Below are positions 25,337 through 33,000 of a stretch of 39,850 bases of DNA, piece by piece. The position numbers and the translations under genes are program-made. Source of the stretch: an uncultured Clostridia bacterium (lineage in GTDB: Bacteria; Bacillota; Clostridia; Christensenellales; UBA1242); NCBI GenBank assembly GCA_947630405.1, contig CANRHL010000008.1:1-39850 (forward strand), given 5' to 3'. The notes beneath the pieces are model-generated. The model was given only the letters and a program-made list of their open reading frames with translations, did not search any database and was not told the origin of the DNA. Position 1 is the first letter of the stretch. Every line of letters begins with the position of its first letter.

Positions 25337-26001
25337 TAAATTCTCCAATCGATTGGGGTGAGATTGTGTTCAACTAAAAAGGCGTTGCATTTGCTAAAAT
25401 GGTGATTGCCAAAAAATCCGTTATAAGCCGAAAATGGGCTGGGGTGAGCAGAAGTTAAAATAAGGTGATTTGGATTATTTAATAGTGGCAAAAAACTTTT
25501 TGCATGGCTGCCCCATAACATAAAAACGATTGGCTGATTTAGTTCGTTTAAAATTTTAACCACTTCGGTGGTAAAGGTGTGCCAAAGTTCGTTTGCGTGG
25601 CTGGCAGGCTGATGCTCAACAACTGTTAAACTTGTGTTCAAAAGCAAAACTCCTTGCTTTGCCCACGCGGTTAGGTCGGTGTTGCCACTCATTTCAATAT
25701 GTAAATCGTCAGCAATCTCTTTAAAAATGTTTTTAAGGCTTGGTTGTGGCGTGCCGTTATGGCAACTAAATGCAAGCCCGTCTGCTTGACCTTTGGTGTG
25801 ATATGGGTCCTGCCCAATTATCACAACTTTAACATTGTTAATTGGCACTAAATTTAGCGCGTTAAAAATCAACTGCTTTGGCGGGTAAATAATTTTTGTT
25901 TTATATTCATTATCTAGCCAACCAAAAAGTTTGCGTTTATAATCTAATTCAAATCGGGTGGAGAGAACTTCACTCCAACTTTTATCTAAAACATACTCCA
26001 T
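25336..26001 (-). CDS. ung: Uracil-DNA glycosylase (family 1)
   Basis: Removes uracil from DNA. 221 residues with the two hallmark motifs: VVIIGQDPYHTKGQADGLAFS, carrying the catalytic Asp65, and the C-terminal HPSPFSAYNGFFGNHHFSKCN with His186. LLLNTSLTVVEHQPASH and FMLWGSHA also match family 1. Length is usual. First gene of a three-gene unit with the esterase and an unknown gene; own promoter upstream. Confidence 0.97.
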   Translation of the reverse strand: MEYVLDKSWSEVLSTRFELDYKRKLFGWLDNEYKTKIIYPPKQLIFNALNLVPINNVKVVIIGQDPYHTKGQADGLAFSCHNGTPQPSLKNIFKEIADDLHIEMSGNTDLTAWAKQGVLLLNTSLTVVEHQPASHANELWHTFTTEVVKILNELNQPIVFMLWGSHAKSFLPLLNNPNHLILTSAHPSPFSAYNGFFGNHHFSKCNAFLVEHNLTPIDWRI

Positions 26002-26022
26002 AATAAATTTATCCTTTAATAT

Positions 26023-26051
26023 ACTTTAGCACAAATTAGGGTTTTTGTCAA
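26023..26051 (-). promoter_or_regulatory. Promoter of the ung operon
   Basis: Minus strand TTGACA (26046-26051), 17-nt spacer, TAAAGT (26023-26028), then a leader with AAAGGAT as a weak ribosome site. Confidence 0.65.
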
Positions 26052-26111
26052 CATAAAAAAATAGGCAAAAATTTTTTAAAATTCAAAAAAACCAAGCAAA
26101 ATTCAAAAATT

Positions 26112-27374
26112 CTATGAGTTTTTAATGCAATTTTTTAAAATTTTCAAAATTTTTTGTGCATTTTCTTTGTTTTCGTCTTCCACCATAATGCGTACAACCG
26201 GCTCAGTTCCGCTAGGGCGAACAATAATTCTTGTGCTTTCATTTTCAAGTTCTTTAATGGCCGACATAAGTTTTTTGTTCATTTTAAAATGTTCAAATTT
26301 AACATCGTCTTTCGCTTGATAAAATCCACTATAGCCATCAAGCAATTCGTCTAATGATTTTTTAGTTGTTCCCATAATGTTAGATAGGGCAATGGCGGTT
26401 ATTAGTCCATCTCCAGTGTTGGTGAGTTGCTTTATTATAATGTGGCCAGAAAACTCGCCACCCAAATTGGAGTTATGGCGCTTCATTTGTGCTAAAACAT
26501 TTTTATCGCCAACATCGGCGCGGACAAGATTTATTCCGTTATCGTTTAAAGATTTTTCAAGCCCCATATTAGAATAAATTGTGCCAACAAGCATCTGCCC
26601 ACTGGATAGATAAAATTTGGAGAGAACATATAAAATTTTATCGCCATCTAAAACTTCGCCGCTTTTTGTTACGGCAAAAACCCTATCTCCATCGCCATCA
26701 AAGGCAAAGCCAACTTTCTGTTCAATTATGCACATTCGCCTTAGCATTTCAATGTGTGTGCAGCCGGCATTTTCGTTAATGTTATAACCATTTGGCGTGC
26801 AGTTAATCTTTTTTGCTTTTGGATAGCATTGTTTTACAATTTCGCTTGTTGCGCCAAAAGAGCAATCAAAAATGCAATCTGGGTTAAACTTGCTAAGTTG
26901 CTTTAAATGTTTAATGTAATCTAAAAGAAGTTTATGTTTATCTAGCAATTTTGCATATTTAATCGGAAGGGTATATCTCTTATTCATATATCTTTCAAGT
27001 TCAAGTTCGTCCTCATCGGTTATTTTTTCGCCAAGAGAGTTAAAAAACTTAATGCCGTTATAAACACTAGGGTTATGCGAAGCGGTTATCATCATGGCAA
27101 GCGGATAGTTATATTTTTTTGTAATATAGGCAAGCGCCGGGCTAGAACACACCCCCAAATTGTGCAACTCAATGCCGTGTTTTAATAGCACACTTGCCGC
27201 CAAACTAAAAATGTAACTGCCCGAAATTCTGCCATCTCCACCAATCAACAAAACCTTATTAAATTTGTGCGTTTCATAGTATTTAATAAGGGCTTTCATA
27301 AGTTTTTTAATTGTTCTTGCCGTAAGTGTTTCATCAACAATTCCGCGCACACCATCTGTTCCAAAATATTCCAT
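26112..27374 (-). CDS. glmM: Phosphoglucosamine mutase
   Basis: Interconverts glucosamine-6-phosphate and glucosamine-1-phosphate for peptidoglycan precursor synthesis. The start MEYFGTDGVRGIVDE fixes the N-terminus at 27374; an upstream in-frame extension has no homologous content. Motifs: catalytic phosphoserine loop TASHNPSVYNGIKFF, metal-binding FAFDGDGDRVFAV, substrate-binding LGGEFSGHIII and phosphate-binding RPSGTEPVVRIMVE. 420 residues, slightly shorter than the usual 445-450, without a missing motif. No ribosome site precedes ATG; CATACT lies 7 nt upstream, so it may be leaderless. Divergent from the spoIIAB-like gene. Confidence 0.93.
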   Translation of the reverse strand: MEYFGTDGVRGIVDETLTARTIKKLMKALIKYYETHKFNKVLLIGGDGRISGSYIFSLAASVLLKHGIELHNLGVCSSPALAYITKKYNYPLAMMITASHNPSVYNGIKFFNSLGEKITDEDELELERYMNKRYTLPIKYAKLLDKHKLLLDYIKHLKQLSKFNPDCIFDCSFGATSEIVKQCYPKAKKINCTPNGYNINENAGCTHIEMLRRMCIIEQKVGFAFDGDGDRVFAVTKSGEVLDGDKILYVLSKFYLSSGQMLVGTIYSNMGLEKSLNDNGINLVRADVGDKNVLAQMKRHNSNLGGEFSGHIIIKQLTNTGDGLITAIALSNIMGTTKKSLDELLDGYSGFYQAKDDVKFEHFKMNKKLMSAIKELENESTRIIVRPSGTEPVVRIMVEDENKENAQKILKILKNCIKNS

Positions 27375-27412
27375 ATAATTAAGTATGCAAAAATGAAAAA
27401 TTTTTTTAAAAA

Positions 27413-27446
27413 GCCTATTGACAAGTTGGCAATTGCGTGTTAATAT
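27413..27446 (+). promoter_or_regulatory. Promoter of the spoIIAB-like gene
   Basis: GCCTATTGACAAGTT holds TTGACA (27418-27423); 17-nt spacer; TAATAT (27441-27446). Leader of about 20 nt with an AAGGAG ribosome site. Confidence 0.7.
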
Positions 27447-27471
27447 TATGCCGAGAAACAAAGGAGAACAA

Positions 27472-27900
27472 ATGAAAAAAGAATTAGTTTTAACCATTAG
27501 TGCGGACGAAAACAACGCACAACAATTAACCCAAACCATTAAAAGTTTTGTAATAGATGCCGAGCCAAGCCAAGAAGAGTTGTTGGATTTGCTCACTTCA
27601 GTAAGCGAAGCCTTTTTAAATGTGTGTGCTTATGCCTATCCAGAAGGCGAAGGTGATGCTAAAATAACAATAACCTTAGATGGCAGAACAGTTGAAGTAA
27701 CAGTTGCCGATAACGGAGTTGGAATTGAAGATATTGATAAAGCCACCGAAACTTTCTATTCAACCGACACCACGGGAAAACACTCTGGCATGGGCTTTAC
27801 AATTATGAAAACCTTTATGGACGATGTTGATATAAAGAGTTCAGAAGAAGGCTTAATTGTAAAAATGATTAAGAAATTTGAAGAAACCAACACAATTTAG
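27472..27900 (+). CDS. spoIIAB: SpoIIAB-like anti-sigma factor (GHKL serine kinase)
   Basis: SpoIIAB binds and inhibits the forespore sigma factor F and phosphorylates SpoIIAA. The 142-residue protein shows the GHKL ATP site: N-box SEAFLNVCAYAYPEG, G1 VTVADNGVGIEDID, and G2 SGMGFTIMKTFMDDVDI; the last segment is nearly the SpoIIAB sequence SGMGFTIMENFMDDV from Bacillus as I recall it. ATG 27472 follows AAGGAG. Unusually it stands alone: neither spoIIAA nor a sigma factor gene is adjacent (divergent glmM upstream, lgt downstream with its own promoter). An RsbW-type anti-sigma factor for another sigma is the main alternative. Confidence 0.8.
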   Translation: MKKELVLTISADENNAQQLTQTIKSFVIDAEPSQEELLDLLTSVSEAFLNVCAYAYPEGEGDAKITITLDGRTVEVTVADNGVGIEDIDKATETFYSTDTTGKHSGMGFTIMKTFMDDVDIKSSEEGLIVKMIKKFEETNTI

Positions 27901-27921
27901 TAAAAATTTGTTTTAAAAAAG

Positions 27922-27954
27922 TGTAACTAAAAAAAATTAGTTGCATTTTTTTTT
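27922..27954 (+). terminator. Terminator of the spoIIAB-like gene, overlapping the lgt -35
   Basis: TGTAACTAA-AAAAAA-TTAGTTGCA (one G-U pair; 27922-27945) followed by TTTTTTTTT. The -35 TTGCAT of lgt is part of the 3' arm and U-tract. Confidence 0.75.
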
Positions 27955-27969
27955 GTTTTAAACTAAAAT
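27941..27969 (+). promoter_or_regulatory. Leaderless-type promoter of lgt
   Basis: TTGCAT (27941-27946), 17-nt spacer, TAAAAT (27964-27969), then 6 nt to ATG 27976. No ribosome site. Confidence 0.65.
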
Positions 27970-27975
27970 ACAATT

Positions 27976-28779
27976 ATGAATTTATACGCAGTTCCACCAC
28001 GTGGCTTTTACATAGGTAATTTTGAAATTCGCTTTTATGGCATACTTATGGCGCTTGCCATGCTTATAGGCGTTTTGCTTGCTTGCCGCCTTGCTAAAAA
28101 ACGCGGCATAAAGGCGGACGATATACTTTTGCTTGCCGTAATTTGCTTGCCACTTGCCGTGATTGGTGCAAGGCTTTATTATTTTATATTTTATGGCATG
28201 CCGTTTAGTGAGTTTTTTAACTTTAGAGGTGGCGGCATGGCAATCCTTGGCGGGGTTATAGGTGGCATTGTTGGCGTTTTAATATTCTGCGCAATTAAGA
28301 AAAACATTAAAATTTTAATTGACATATTCGATATCTGTGTGCCGGCGCTAATTTTAGGGCAGGCAATTGGCAGAATTGGATGCTTCTTCTCGCAATGCTG
28401 CTATGGCAATTTGGTTAGTGATCCTAATATGCAATGGCTTCCTTACGCAATGCAAGTTGAAACATATGAAGGCTCGGGGGTTTACACTTGGCATTTAGCA
28501 ACAAATTTATATGAAAGTCTATGGAACTTTGTTGGCTTTGCCATAATTTTAGTTGCCTTTTTAAAATCGAAATACAAACTCACGCCAACCGCAACTTATC
28601 TTGTTTGGTATGGCTTTGGCAGGGCAATAATAGAAGGCATAAGGGGAGATAGTTTGTTTATTGGTAACTCGCCAATTCGTGTATCGCAACTTGTTAGCAT
28701 TTTAATGTTTATAATTGGCACAATAATTCTAATATATAACCTTATTAAATATATAAGGGCTAAAAAAAGAACTAATTAA
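27976..28779 (+). CDS. lgt: Prolipoprotein diacylglyceryl transferase
   Basis: Membrane enzyme that transfers diacylglycerol from phosphatidylglycerol to the lipobox cysteine of lipoproteins. 267 residues with about seven hydrophobic segments; motifs RFYGILMALAMLIGVLLA near the N-terminus, the essential Arg in IGARLYYFIFY, the RGGGMAILGGVIGGI loop, GQAIGRIGCFFSQCCYG (clostridial-type version of the Lgt signature), and YGFGRAIIEGIRGDSLFIG near the end. First gene of an operon with two further genes linked by coupled starts. Confidence 0.93.
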   Translation: MNLYAVPPRGFYIGNFEIRFYGILMALAMLIGVLLACRLAKKRGIKADDILLLAVICLPLAVIGARLYYFIFYGMPFSEFFNFRGGGMAILGGVIGGIVGVLIFCAIKKNIKILIDIFDICVPALILGQAIGRIGCFFSQCCYGNLVSDPNMQWLPYAMQVETYEGSGVYTWHLATNLYESLWNFVGFAIILVAFLKSKYKLTPTATYLVWYGFGRAIIEGIRGDSLFIGNSPIRVSQLVSILMFIIGTIILIYNLIKYIRAKKRTN

Positions 28780-28789
28780 AGGAGATATT

Positions 28790-29290
28790 TTGAGCAAAAA
28801 GTCCAAAATCTTATACTATTCATGTTTGATTGTCAATGTGATATGCTTCATATTGGATTTTTTGCCAATCGACTTTGAGTTTTTTAGAATAAGTTTCCCG
28901 GTAACCTTAATTTTAATTGGCATAATGCTACTTGTTCGTGCCATTTCGTTAAAAATAGACAGTAGTTTGTTTATTGGCCTTACCTTATTGCTTTGCGGAA
29001 TTATTAATTTTGTGTTATTCTTATTAGACAAATTTAACCAACTCAAAATGTACAATCAATCCTGGCCTTACTATCTGTTTGCCTTGGCACTTGCTAGTTT
29101 AATAACCGCCATATTCTTTAAAGATAAACTGCAGGCAAAATTGTTTGTTCTGTTCTTGGGGCTAGGGTTAATTTTATTGTTGTTTGTGCAAAATATTTTA
29201 AACCTTTGGTGGACAATTGGCCTTTCAATTGCTTGGTTTATAATTTATTTTGTGGTAAACATTATTATATTTAAAAGGAGAAAGAAATGA
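28790..29290 (+). CDS. Unknown polytopic membrane protein with TTG start, lgt operon
   Basis: Not recognised. 166 residues with about five or six hydrophobic segments and very short loops, ending in a basic RRKK tail. The TTG start is favoured because AAAGGAG lies 5 nt upstream and overlaps the lgt stop, and no ATG is near. The ATG of the next gene overlaps the stop by 4 nt (ATGA), so all three genes of the operon are coupled. Possibly a partner of Lgt or of the coiled-coil gene. Confidence 0.75.
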   Translation: MSKKSKILYYSCLIVNVICFILDFLPIDFEFFRISFPVTLILIGIMLLVRAISLKIDSSLFIGLTLLLCGIINFVLFLLDKFNQLKMYNQSWPYYLFALALASLITAIFFKDKLQAKLFVLFLGLGLILLLFVQNILNLWWTIGLSIAWFIIYFVVNIIIFKRRKK

Positions 29291-29883
29291 GCGCTGGTGA
29301 AGAAAGAATAGACGAACTAACAAAAACTGTTAGCGAGCAAAGGCAGGAGATTTCTCGACTTCGCGCCATTGTGGAAGATTATAAGAAAAAAGAGCAGTCA
29401 ATATCGAGTGCTATTATTGCCAGCATGGAGCACGCCAACCAACTTGAAACTAGCCGCAAAAAATTGTATCTATTAGATATTCAGCGCAGCAGGCTTATGT
29501 ATTTAAGGATGGAGCAAATCATCAACGAACTCTATATTCGCTATCCCGAACTTAAAAAAGACCCCGTGCTTAAAGATATGAGCGAAAAGTTTAGAACAAT
29601 GGTTTATAGCAACATCAACGAAAAGGATAACGAATTAAACAACCCTAGCATTAAGCAACCGGTGGTGGACGACCCTATTAAAAAACTTTTGCGTAACATT
29701 ATTGATTGTTTCGATAGCAAAAAAGTTGGCGGCGATGTTAAGCGCGGCGGCCCAAGTGACGATTTAATGAACAATGTTTCGTCAAGCGGGTTTGATTTTA
29801 ACGAGGCGCTTCATCCAACAATGGAACTAGCCGAAATTTTAAAATACTTTAACCTTGGCGATAAAAGTGCAAGCGGAAAATAA
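29287..29883 (+). CDS. DivIVA-like coiled-coil protein, lgt operon
   Basis: 198 residues. An N-terminal coiled coil (RIDELTKTVSEQRQEISRLRAIVEDYKKKE) leads into EQSISSAIIASMEHANQLETSRKKLY, similar in pattern to the DivIVA/GpsB linker region with its stepped Ala/Glu helix, then a second helical part with LDIQRSRLMYLRMEQIINELYIRYPELKK. The last third is polar and disordered. DivIVA-type proteins organise the division site or poles; the typical N-terminal membrane-binding motif is not clear, so the assignment is weak. Translation is coupled to the upstream membrane gene, hinting that the two interact. Confidence 0.6.
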   Translation: MSAGEERIDELTKTVSEQRQEISRLRAIVEDYKKKEQSISSAIIASMEHANQLETSRKKLYLLDIQRSRLMYLRMEQIINELYIRYPELKKDPVLKDMSEKFRTMVYSNINEKDNELNNPSIKQPVVDDPIKKLLRNIIDCFDSKKVGGDVKRGGPSDDLMNNVSSSGFDFNEALHPTMELAEILKYFNLGDKSASGK

Positions 29884-29927
29884 CTCCGCCTTATCTCTTT
29901 ATATTAATAAAGTAATATATATTAATA

Positions 29928-29948
29928 AATGGCAGCGCGCCATTTTTT
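29928..29948 (+). terminator. Terminator of the lgt operon
   Basis: AATGGC-AGCGC-GCCATT followed by TTTTT. Just before it TATTAATAAA occurs twice (29902 and 29920 regions), of unknown meaning. Confidence 0.75.
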
Positions 29949-29966
29949 ATTTAAAATTAAAAAAAA

Positions 29967-30000
29967 GGGTATTGACAAGGCACAAATTGTGTGTTAAAAT
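29967..30000 (+). promoter_or_regulatory. Promoter with GGGTATTGACAA box upstream of the 306-residue gene
   Basis: TTGACA (29972-29977), 17-nt spacer, TAAAAT (29995-30000), with GGGTATTGACAA at 29967-29978. Confidence 0.75.
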
Positions 30001-30023
30001 GTGTTTTAAATTTGGAGGGAGTT

Positions 30024-30944
30024 ATGGTTGATATAATTACACAAACAAATGCTACTTTGGGAAAAACTAAAATATATGTATATGAAGATGGCAAACGGAT
30101 TTTGCCTTTTGGCTTAGATTTTGCCAAAATTTTACCGGGGAACGTGTTATTATATAGATGGAAAAATAACTATGGAGTGGTTAGTGTGGCGGATATACAA
30201 ACTGCACGCAGACCAAAAGCTTTGTTAAAAGAAAACGCTTTGCATCGTTTTTATAAAGAACATGAAGGCTTTACCATATTGTATAATTTACCACCTCTTG
30301 AGAACGCGCAATTTACTATTGCGTTTAACGATGGCGGCATCCGTAAACTTAACGGTTCTATAAAATATGTTGCAGATAATGTAATAGTATTTAATAAAGC
30401 TTATCAGCTTAGGCCTAGAGTGATAATTGTAAATAAAGATGTTGAAGAGTTAACATTGCCATCAATGTTAGATGGAAAATGGAGAGAATTTTTTGATTTG
30501 ACAAGCGAAGAAAAATTTGATAGCCAAAGCGAGCTAACGCGAGATGAAGTTAATGCCTTAATGAACTATTACAAGCAAGTGTTAAAAGTTGATTTACAAA
30601 ATTATAATAAAGTTACAAGAAAACACATTTTGTGTGATAGTAAAGATGCGTATGTAGATAGACCATTAACAATGGATAAAGATTGCGATATCTCTAATTA
30701 TAGAGTTGAAGTTAAAATGGATATCTTTGATACCCTTGATGAAGCAGTGCAAAATGCAAATAATGTGTTAATTTACATAAAAAAGAGATATTTGGCACTA
30801 ATTAACGCTCAAGAGCAACAAGTATTAGAGCAACAACAACGAGCAGTAGCACAAGAACAAGAAAAACGCGAACAAGAAGCACAAAGAGAGCAACTTCAAA
30901 AACAAATTGATGCGGCTTGTGATAACCTTGGCTCAGACTTATAA
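30024..30944 (+). CDS. Unknown protein with Gln/Glu-rich C-terminal helix
   Basis: Not recognised. 306 residues from ATG 30024, chosen for its GGAGGGAG ribosome site; an in-frame ATG 33 nt upstream lies inside the promoter -10 region. Residues 1-150 are beta-rich (KIYVYEDGKRILPFGLDFAKILPGNVLLYRW, FTIAFNDGGIRKLNGSIKYVADNVIVF); the middle is helical; residues about 255-295 are a highly polar Gln/Glu-rich helix (EQQVLEQQQRAVAQEQEKREQEAQREQLQKQ), predicted coiled coil. No membrane segment. Single-gene transcript between two terminators, with a promoter sharing the GGGTATTGACAA box. Confidence 0.7.
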   Translation: MVDIITQTNATLGKTKIYVYEDGKRILPFGLDFAKILPGNVLLYRWKNNYGVVSVADIQTARRPKALLKENALHRFYKEHEGFTILYNLPPLENAQFTIAFNDGGIRKLNGSIKYVADNVIVFNKAYQLRPRVIIVNKDVEELTLPSMLDGKWREFFDLTSEEKFDSQSELTRDEVNALMNYYKQVLKVDLQNYNKVTRKHILCDSKDAYVDRPLTMDKDCDISNYRVEVKMDIFDTLDEAVQNANNVLIYIKKRYLALINAQEQQVLEQQQRAVAQEQEKREQEAQREQLQKQIDAACDNLGSDL

Positions 30945-30948
30945 AATA

Positions 30949-30972
30949 ATGCAACTTAGTGTTGCATTTTTT
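30949..30972 (+). terminator. Terminator of the 306-residue gene
   Basis: ATGCAAC-TTAGT-GTTGCAT stem followed by TTTTTTA. Confidence 0.8.
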
Positions 30973-30986
30973 ATTTATCAATTTGG

Positions 30987-31015
30987 TTATAATTTGGCTC
31001 AACCAATCATAAGTT
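30987..31015 (+). promoter_or_regulatory. Candidate sporulation sigma-E-type promoter of spoIVA
   Basis: TTATAAT (30987-30993) resembles the sigma-E -35 KMATATT in five of seven positions, and CATAAGTT (31008-31015) fits the -10 CATACAMT core, 14 nt apart. The first half alone also reads as a sigma-A TATAAT without a good -35. Assignment is tentative and rests on the known control of spoIVA in Bacillus. Confidence 0.4.
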
Positions 31016-31034
31016 AAACTAGATTGGAGGATAT

Positions 31035-32513
31035 ATGGAAAAAACATCAAGCATCTATTCTGACATTGCTAAACGCACTAATGGTGATGTTTATATCGGT
31101 GTGGTAGGGCCGGTTAGATGCGGAAAATCTACCTTTATTCAAAAGTTTATTCAAAACTTTGTGCTTCAAAACATTGTGAACAAGCACGACCGCACACGCG
31201 CGAACGACGAACTGCCACAAGCAAGCGAAGGCACAATGGTTATGACAACCAAACCGCAGTTTGTGCCAGCCGAAGCAGTTAAAATAAAAATCGGCTCAAC
31301 AAGCATGTCGGTTAGGTTAATTGATAGCGTTGGATTTATGGTGGAAGGGGCAACGGGTGCAACTGAAAATGAAAAACCGCGCCTAGTTAAAACCCCGTGG
31401 AGTGACGAAGCAATTCCGTTTGTTCAAGCGGCAGCAATTGGCACAGAAAAGGTTATTAAAGAGCATTCAACAATTGCCATTGCACTAACAACCGATGGCA
31501 GCATAACAAGCATTCCACGCAAAAACTATGTTGATGCTGAAAGGCGCACGGTTGCTAGCCTTAAAGATACGGGCAAACCCTTTGTTGTTGTGCTAAACAC
31601 AACCAAGCCAGAAGCCGAAGAAACCACAGCACTTGCGTCAAGCCTAAGTGAAGAGTATGGCGTGCCGGTAATCCCCGTTAATGTTGATGTTTTAGAAAAG
31701 GAAAATGTTGATAAAATTATGAGTGAAATTTTAAAAGAGTTCCCACTTGAAGTGGTTAATATAAAAATGCCAAAATGGTTAAAGCCGTTGAGTGAGGACG
31801 ATGCCACCATTAAAGAAATTTTGGACACTGTTTCCACCGCAGTTGGCAATAGTTTAAAAGTTGGAGAATACGACCCTAACAATGTGTTGTTTGAGAATAG
31901 TGAAAGTTTTGAGCCAATTTTAAACAGCAACATCGAACTAGGCACGGGTGCAGTTACGTTTGACATTGTGCCAAAAGAAGGATTGTTCTATCGCGTTTTG
32001 AGTGAGCAGTGTGGCACAGATATTAAAGACGATTACGAACTTGTTAACTGCTTAAAAGATTTAACCAAGGCAAAACAAAAATATGATAAAATTGCATCGG
32101 CACTCGACCAAGTTAATGAAACCGGTTATGGCATTGTTGTTCCAACTATGGACGAAATGGAATTGAAAGAACCCGAACTCGTTAGGCAGGGTGGCAGATG
32201 CGGAGTAAGATTAAAAGCGCAAGCGCCAAGCCTTCACATTATGCGCGTTGATGTTGAAACCGAAGTTAGCCCAATCGTTGGCGGCTACGAGCAGAGCGAA
32301 GAACTTGTTAAGAACTTGATGCAACAATTTGAAAACAATCCGCAAGATATTTACAAGACCGATATGTTTGGTAAATCGCTAGAAAGTTTAGTTCAAGATG
32401 GCTTAAGCACCAAACTAAATTCAATGCCGGTTAACCTTCAAAACAAATTGAGAAGAACCTTATCTCGAATTGTGAACGAAGGCAAGGGCGGCATACTTTG
32501 CATACTTTTATAA
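31035..32513 (+). CDS. spoIVA: Stage IV sporulation protein A (SpoIVA)
   Basis: Morphogenetic ATPase that polymerises around the forespore and forms the base of the spore coat. 492 residues, the normal SpoIVA length. It begins SSIYSDIAKRTNGDVYIGVVGPVRCGKSTFIQKF (P-loop at about residues 25-32), followed by the family segment ASEGTMVMTTKPQFVPAEAVKI, RLIDSVGFMVEGATG, DGSI, and the C-terminal LRRTLSRIVNEGKGGILCILL, where membrane targeting through SpoVM is known to lie. Ribosome site GGAGG. A monocistronic unit. Together with the spoIIAB-like gene it indicates that the lineage has a sporulation programme; no coat gene lies beside it. Confidence 0.95.
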   Translation: MEKTSSIYSDIAKRTNGDVYIGVVGPVRCGKSTFIQKFIQNFVLQNIVNKHDRTRANDELPQASEGTMVMTTKPQFVPAEAVKIKIGSTSMSVRLIDSVGFMVEGATGATENEKPRLVKTPWSDEAIPFVQAAAIGTEKVIKEHSTIAIALTTDGSITSIPRKNYVDAERRTVASLKDTGKPFVVVLNTTKPEAEETTALASSLSEEYGVPVIPVNVDVLEKENVDKIMSEILKEFPLEVVNIKMPKWLKPLSEDDATIKEILDTVSTAVGNSLKVGEYDPNNVLFENSESFEPILNSNIELGTGAVTFDIVPKEGLFYRVLSEQCGTDIKDDYELVNCLKDLTKAKQKYDKIASALDQVNETGYGIVVPTMDEMELKEPELVRQGGRCGVRLKAQAPSLHIMRVDVETEVSPIVGGYEQSEELVKNLMQQFENNPQDIYKTDMFGKSLESLVQDGLSTKLNSMPVNLQNKLRRTLSRIVNEGKGGILCILL

Positions 32514-32538
32514 AGCAAAAGCGAATAACTTTTGCTTT
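32512..32538 (+). terminator. Bidirectional terminator after spoIVA
   Basis: AAAGCAAAAG-CGAATAA-CTTTTGCTTT, a 10-bp stem followed by TTT. Serves spoIVA and the convergent small gene. Confidence 0.75.
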
Positions 32539-32539
32539 T

Positions 32540-32932
32540 TTACTTTGTGTAAATTTTTATAAAAAATAATTCAATAAGACCATTTAGAGTAATAGATATT
32601 AAAAAGGATAACAAATATTGATTTTGTTCGCTTTTTGCTCCTACAACAATCTTTTCATCAGTAATTCCTTTACATTTACTACAAGGAGAAAAACCTTTGT
32701 TGATGGCTTCGTTAACTCCGATGGCTTTTATGTTTTTATTAATTAAATATGAACAATCTTTGTTGTGATAACGCTGGCCATATGTAGTAACATATACACA
32801 ATCCTCCAGCCAACCGTCATTTTTATCAACGTGAAAAAATTTTTTGTTTATAAAAAGTGTTTCCACGCACGTTAGTACAATCAATCCCAATGATAGAATT
32901 ATAAGAAAAATAAGATTTAAATTTTTGCTCAT
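32540..32932 (-). CDS. Small membrane protein with Ada-like metal-site motif
   Basis: 130 residues. Hydrophobic segments at about 7-29 and 107-126 enclose a loop with YGQRYHNKDCSYLINKNIKAIGVNEAINKGFSPCSKC. The pattern YHxxxCxxL, IxxxEAxxxGF, PCxxC is the Ada-like metal-binding motif found at the ends of nucleases and secreted proteins; His56, Cys60, Cys84 and Cys87 are the likely zinc ligands. Lies head-to-head with the XRE gene; promoter -10 ends 6 nt before ATG and operator 1 fills the promoter spacer, so XRE probably represses it. No ribosome site, so leaderless. Confidence 0.7.
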   Translation of the reverse strand: MSKNLNLIFLIILSLGLIVLTCVETLFINKKFFHVDKNDGWLEDCVYVTTYGQRYHNKDCSYLINKNIKAIGVNEAINKGFSPCSKCKGITDEKIVVGAKSEQNQYLLSFLISITLNGLIELFFIKIYTK

Positions 32933-32938
32933 AATAAA

Positions 32939-32967
32939 AATATACTCTTACAATAGTAAGAAGTCAA
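32939..32967 (-). promoter_or_regulatory. Leaderless promoter of the Ada-like gene, with palindrome as spacer
   Basis: Minus strand TTGACT (32962-32967), 17-nt spacer, TATATT (32939-32944), then 6 nt to the ATG (32932). The spacer (32945-32961) is occupied by the perfect palindrome TCTTAC-N4-GTAAGA. Confidence 0.7.
32946..32961. promoter_or_regulatory. Operator-like palindrome 1
   Basis: TCTTAC-AATA-GTAAGA, perfect 6-bp arms. Shares the TCTTAC-N4-GTNAGA form with palindrome 2; centres are 29 nt apart. Confidence 0.6.
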
Positions 32968-32972
32968 TTGTT

Positions 32973-32992
32973 TTTCTTACTTTTGTTAGAAA
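32973..32992. promoter_or_regulatory. Operator-like palindrome 2
   Basis: TTTCTTAC-TTTT-GTTAGAAA, 8-bp arms with one mismatch, ending 8 nt before the XRE ATG at 33001, so it covers the XRE promoter. Confidence 0.55.
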
Positions 32993-33000
32993 ATGTTTAT

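Noticed and set aside
27375..27596. N-terminal extension of glmM in frame upstream
   Set aside because: It runs through the divergent spoIIAB-like promoter and lacks family sequence; GlmM begins at MEYFGTDGVRG.
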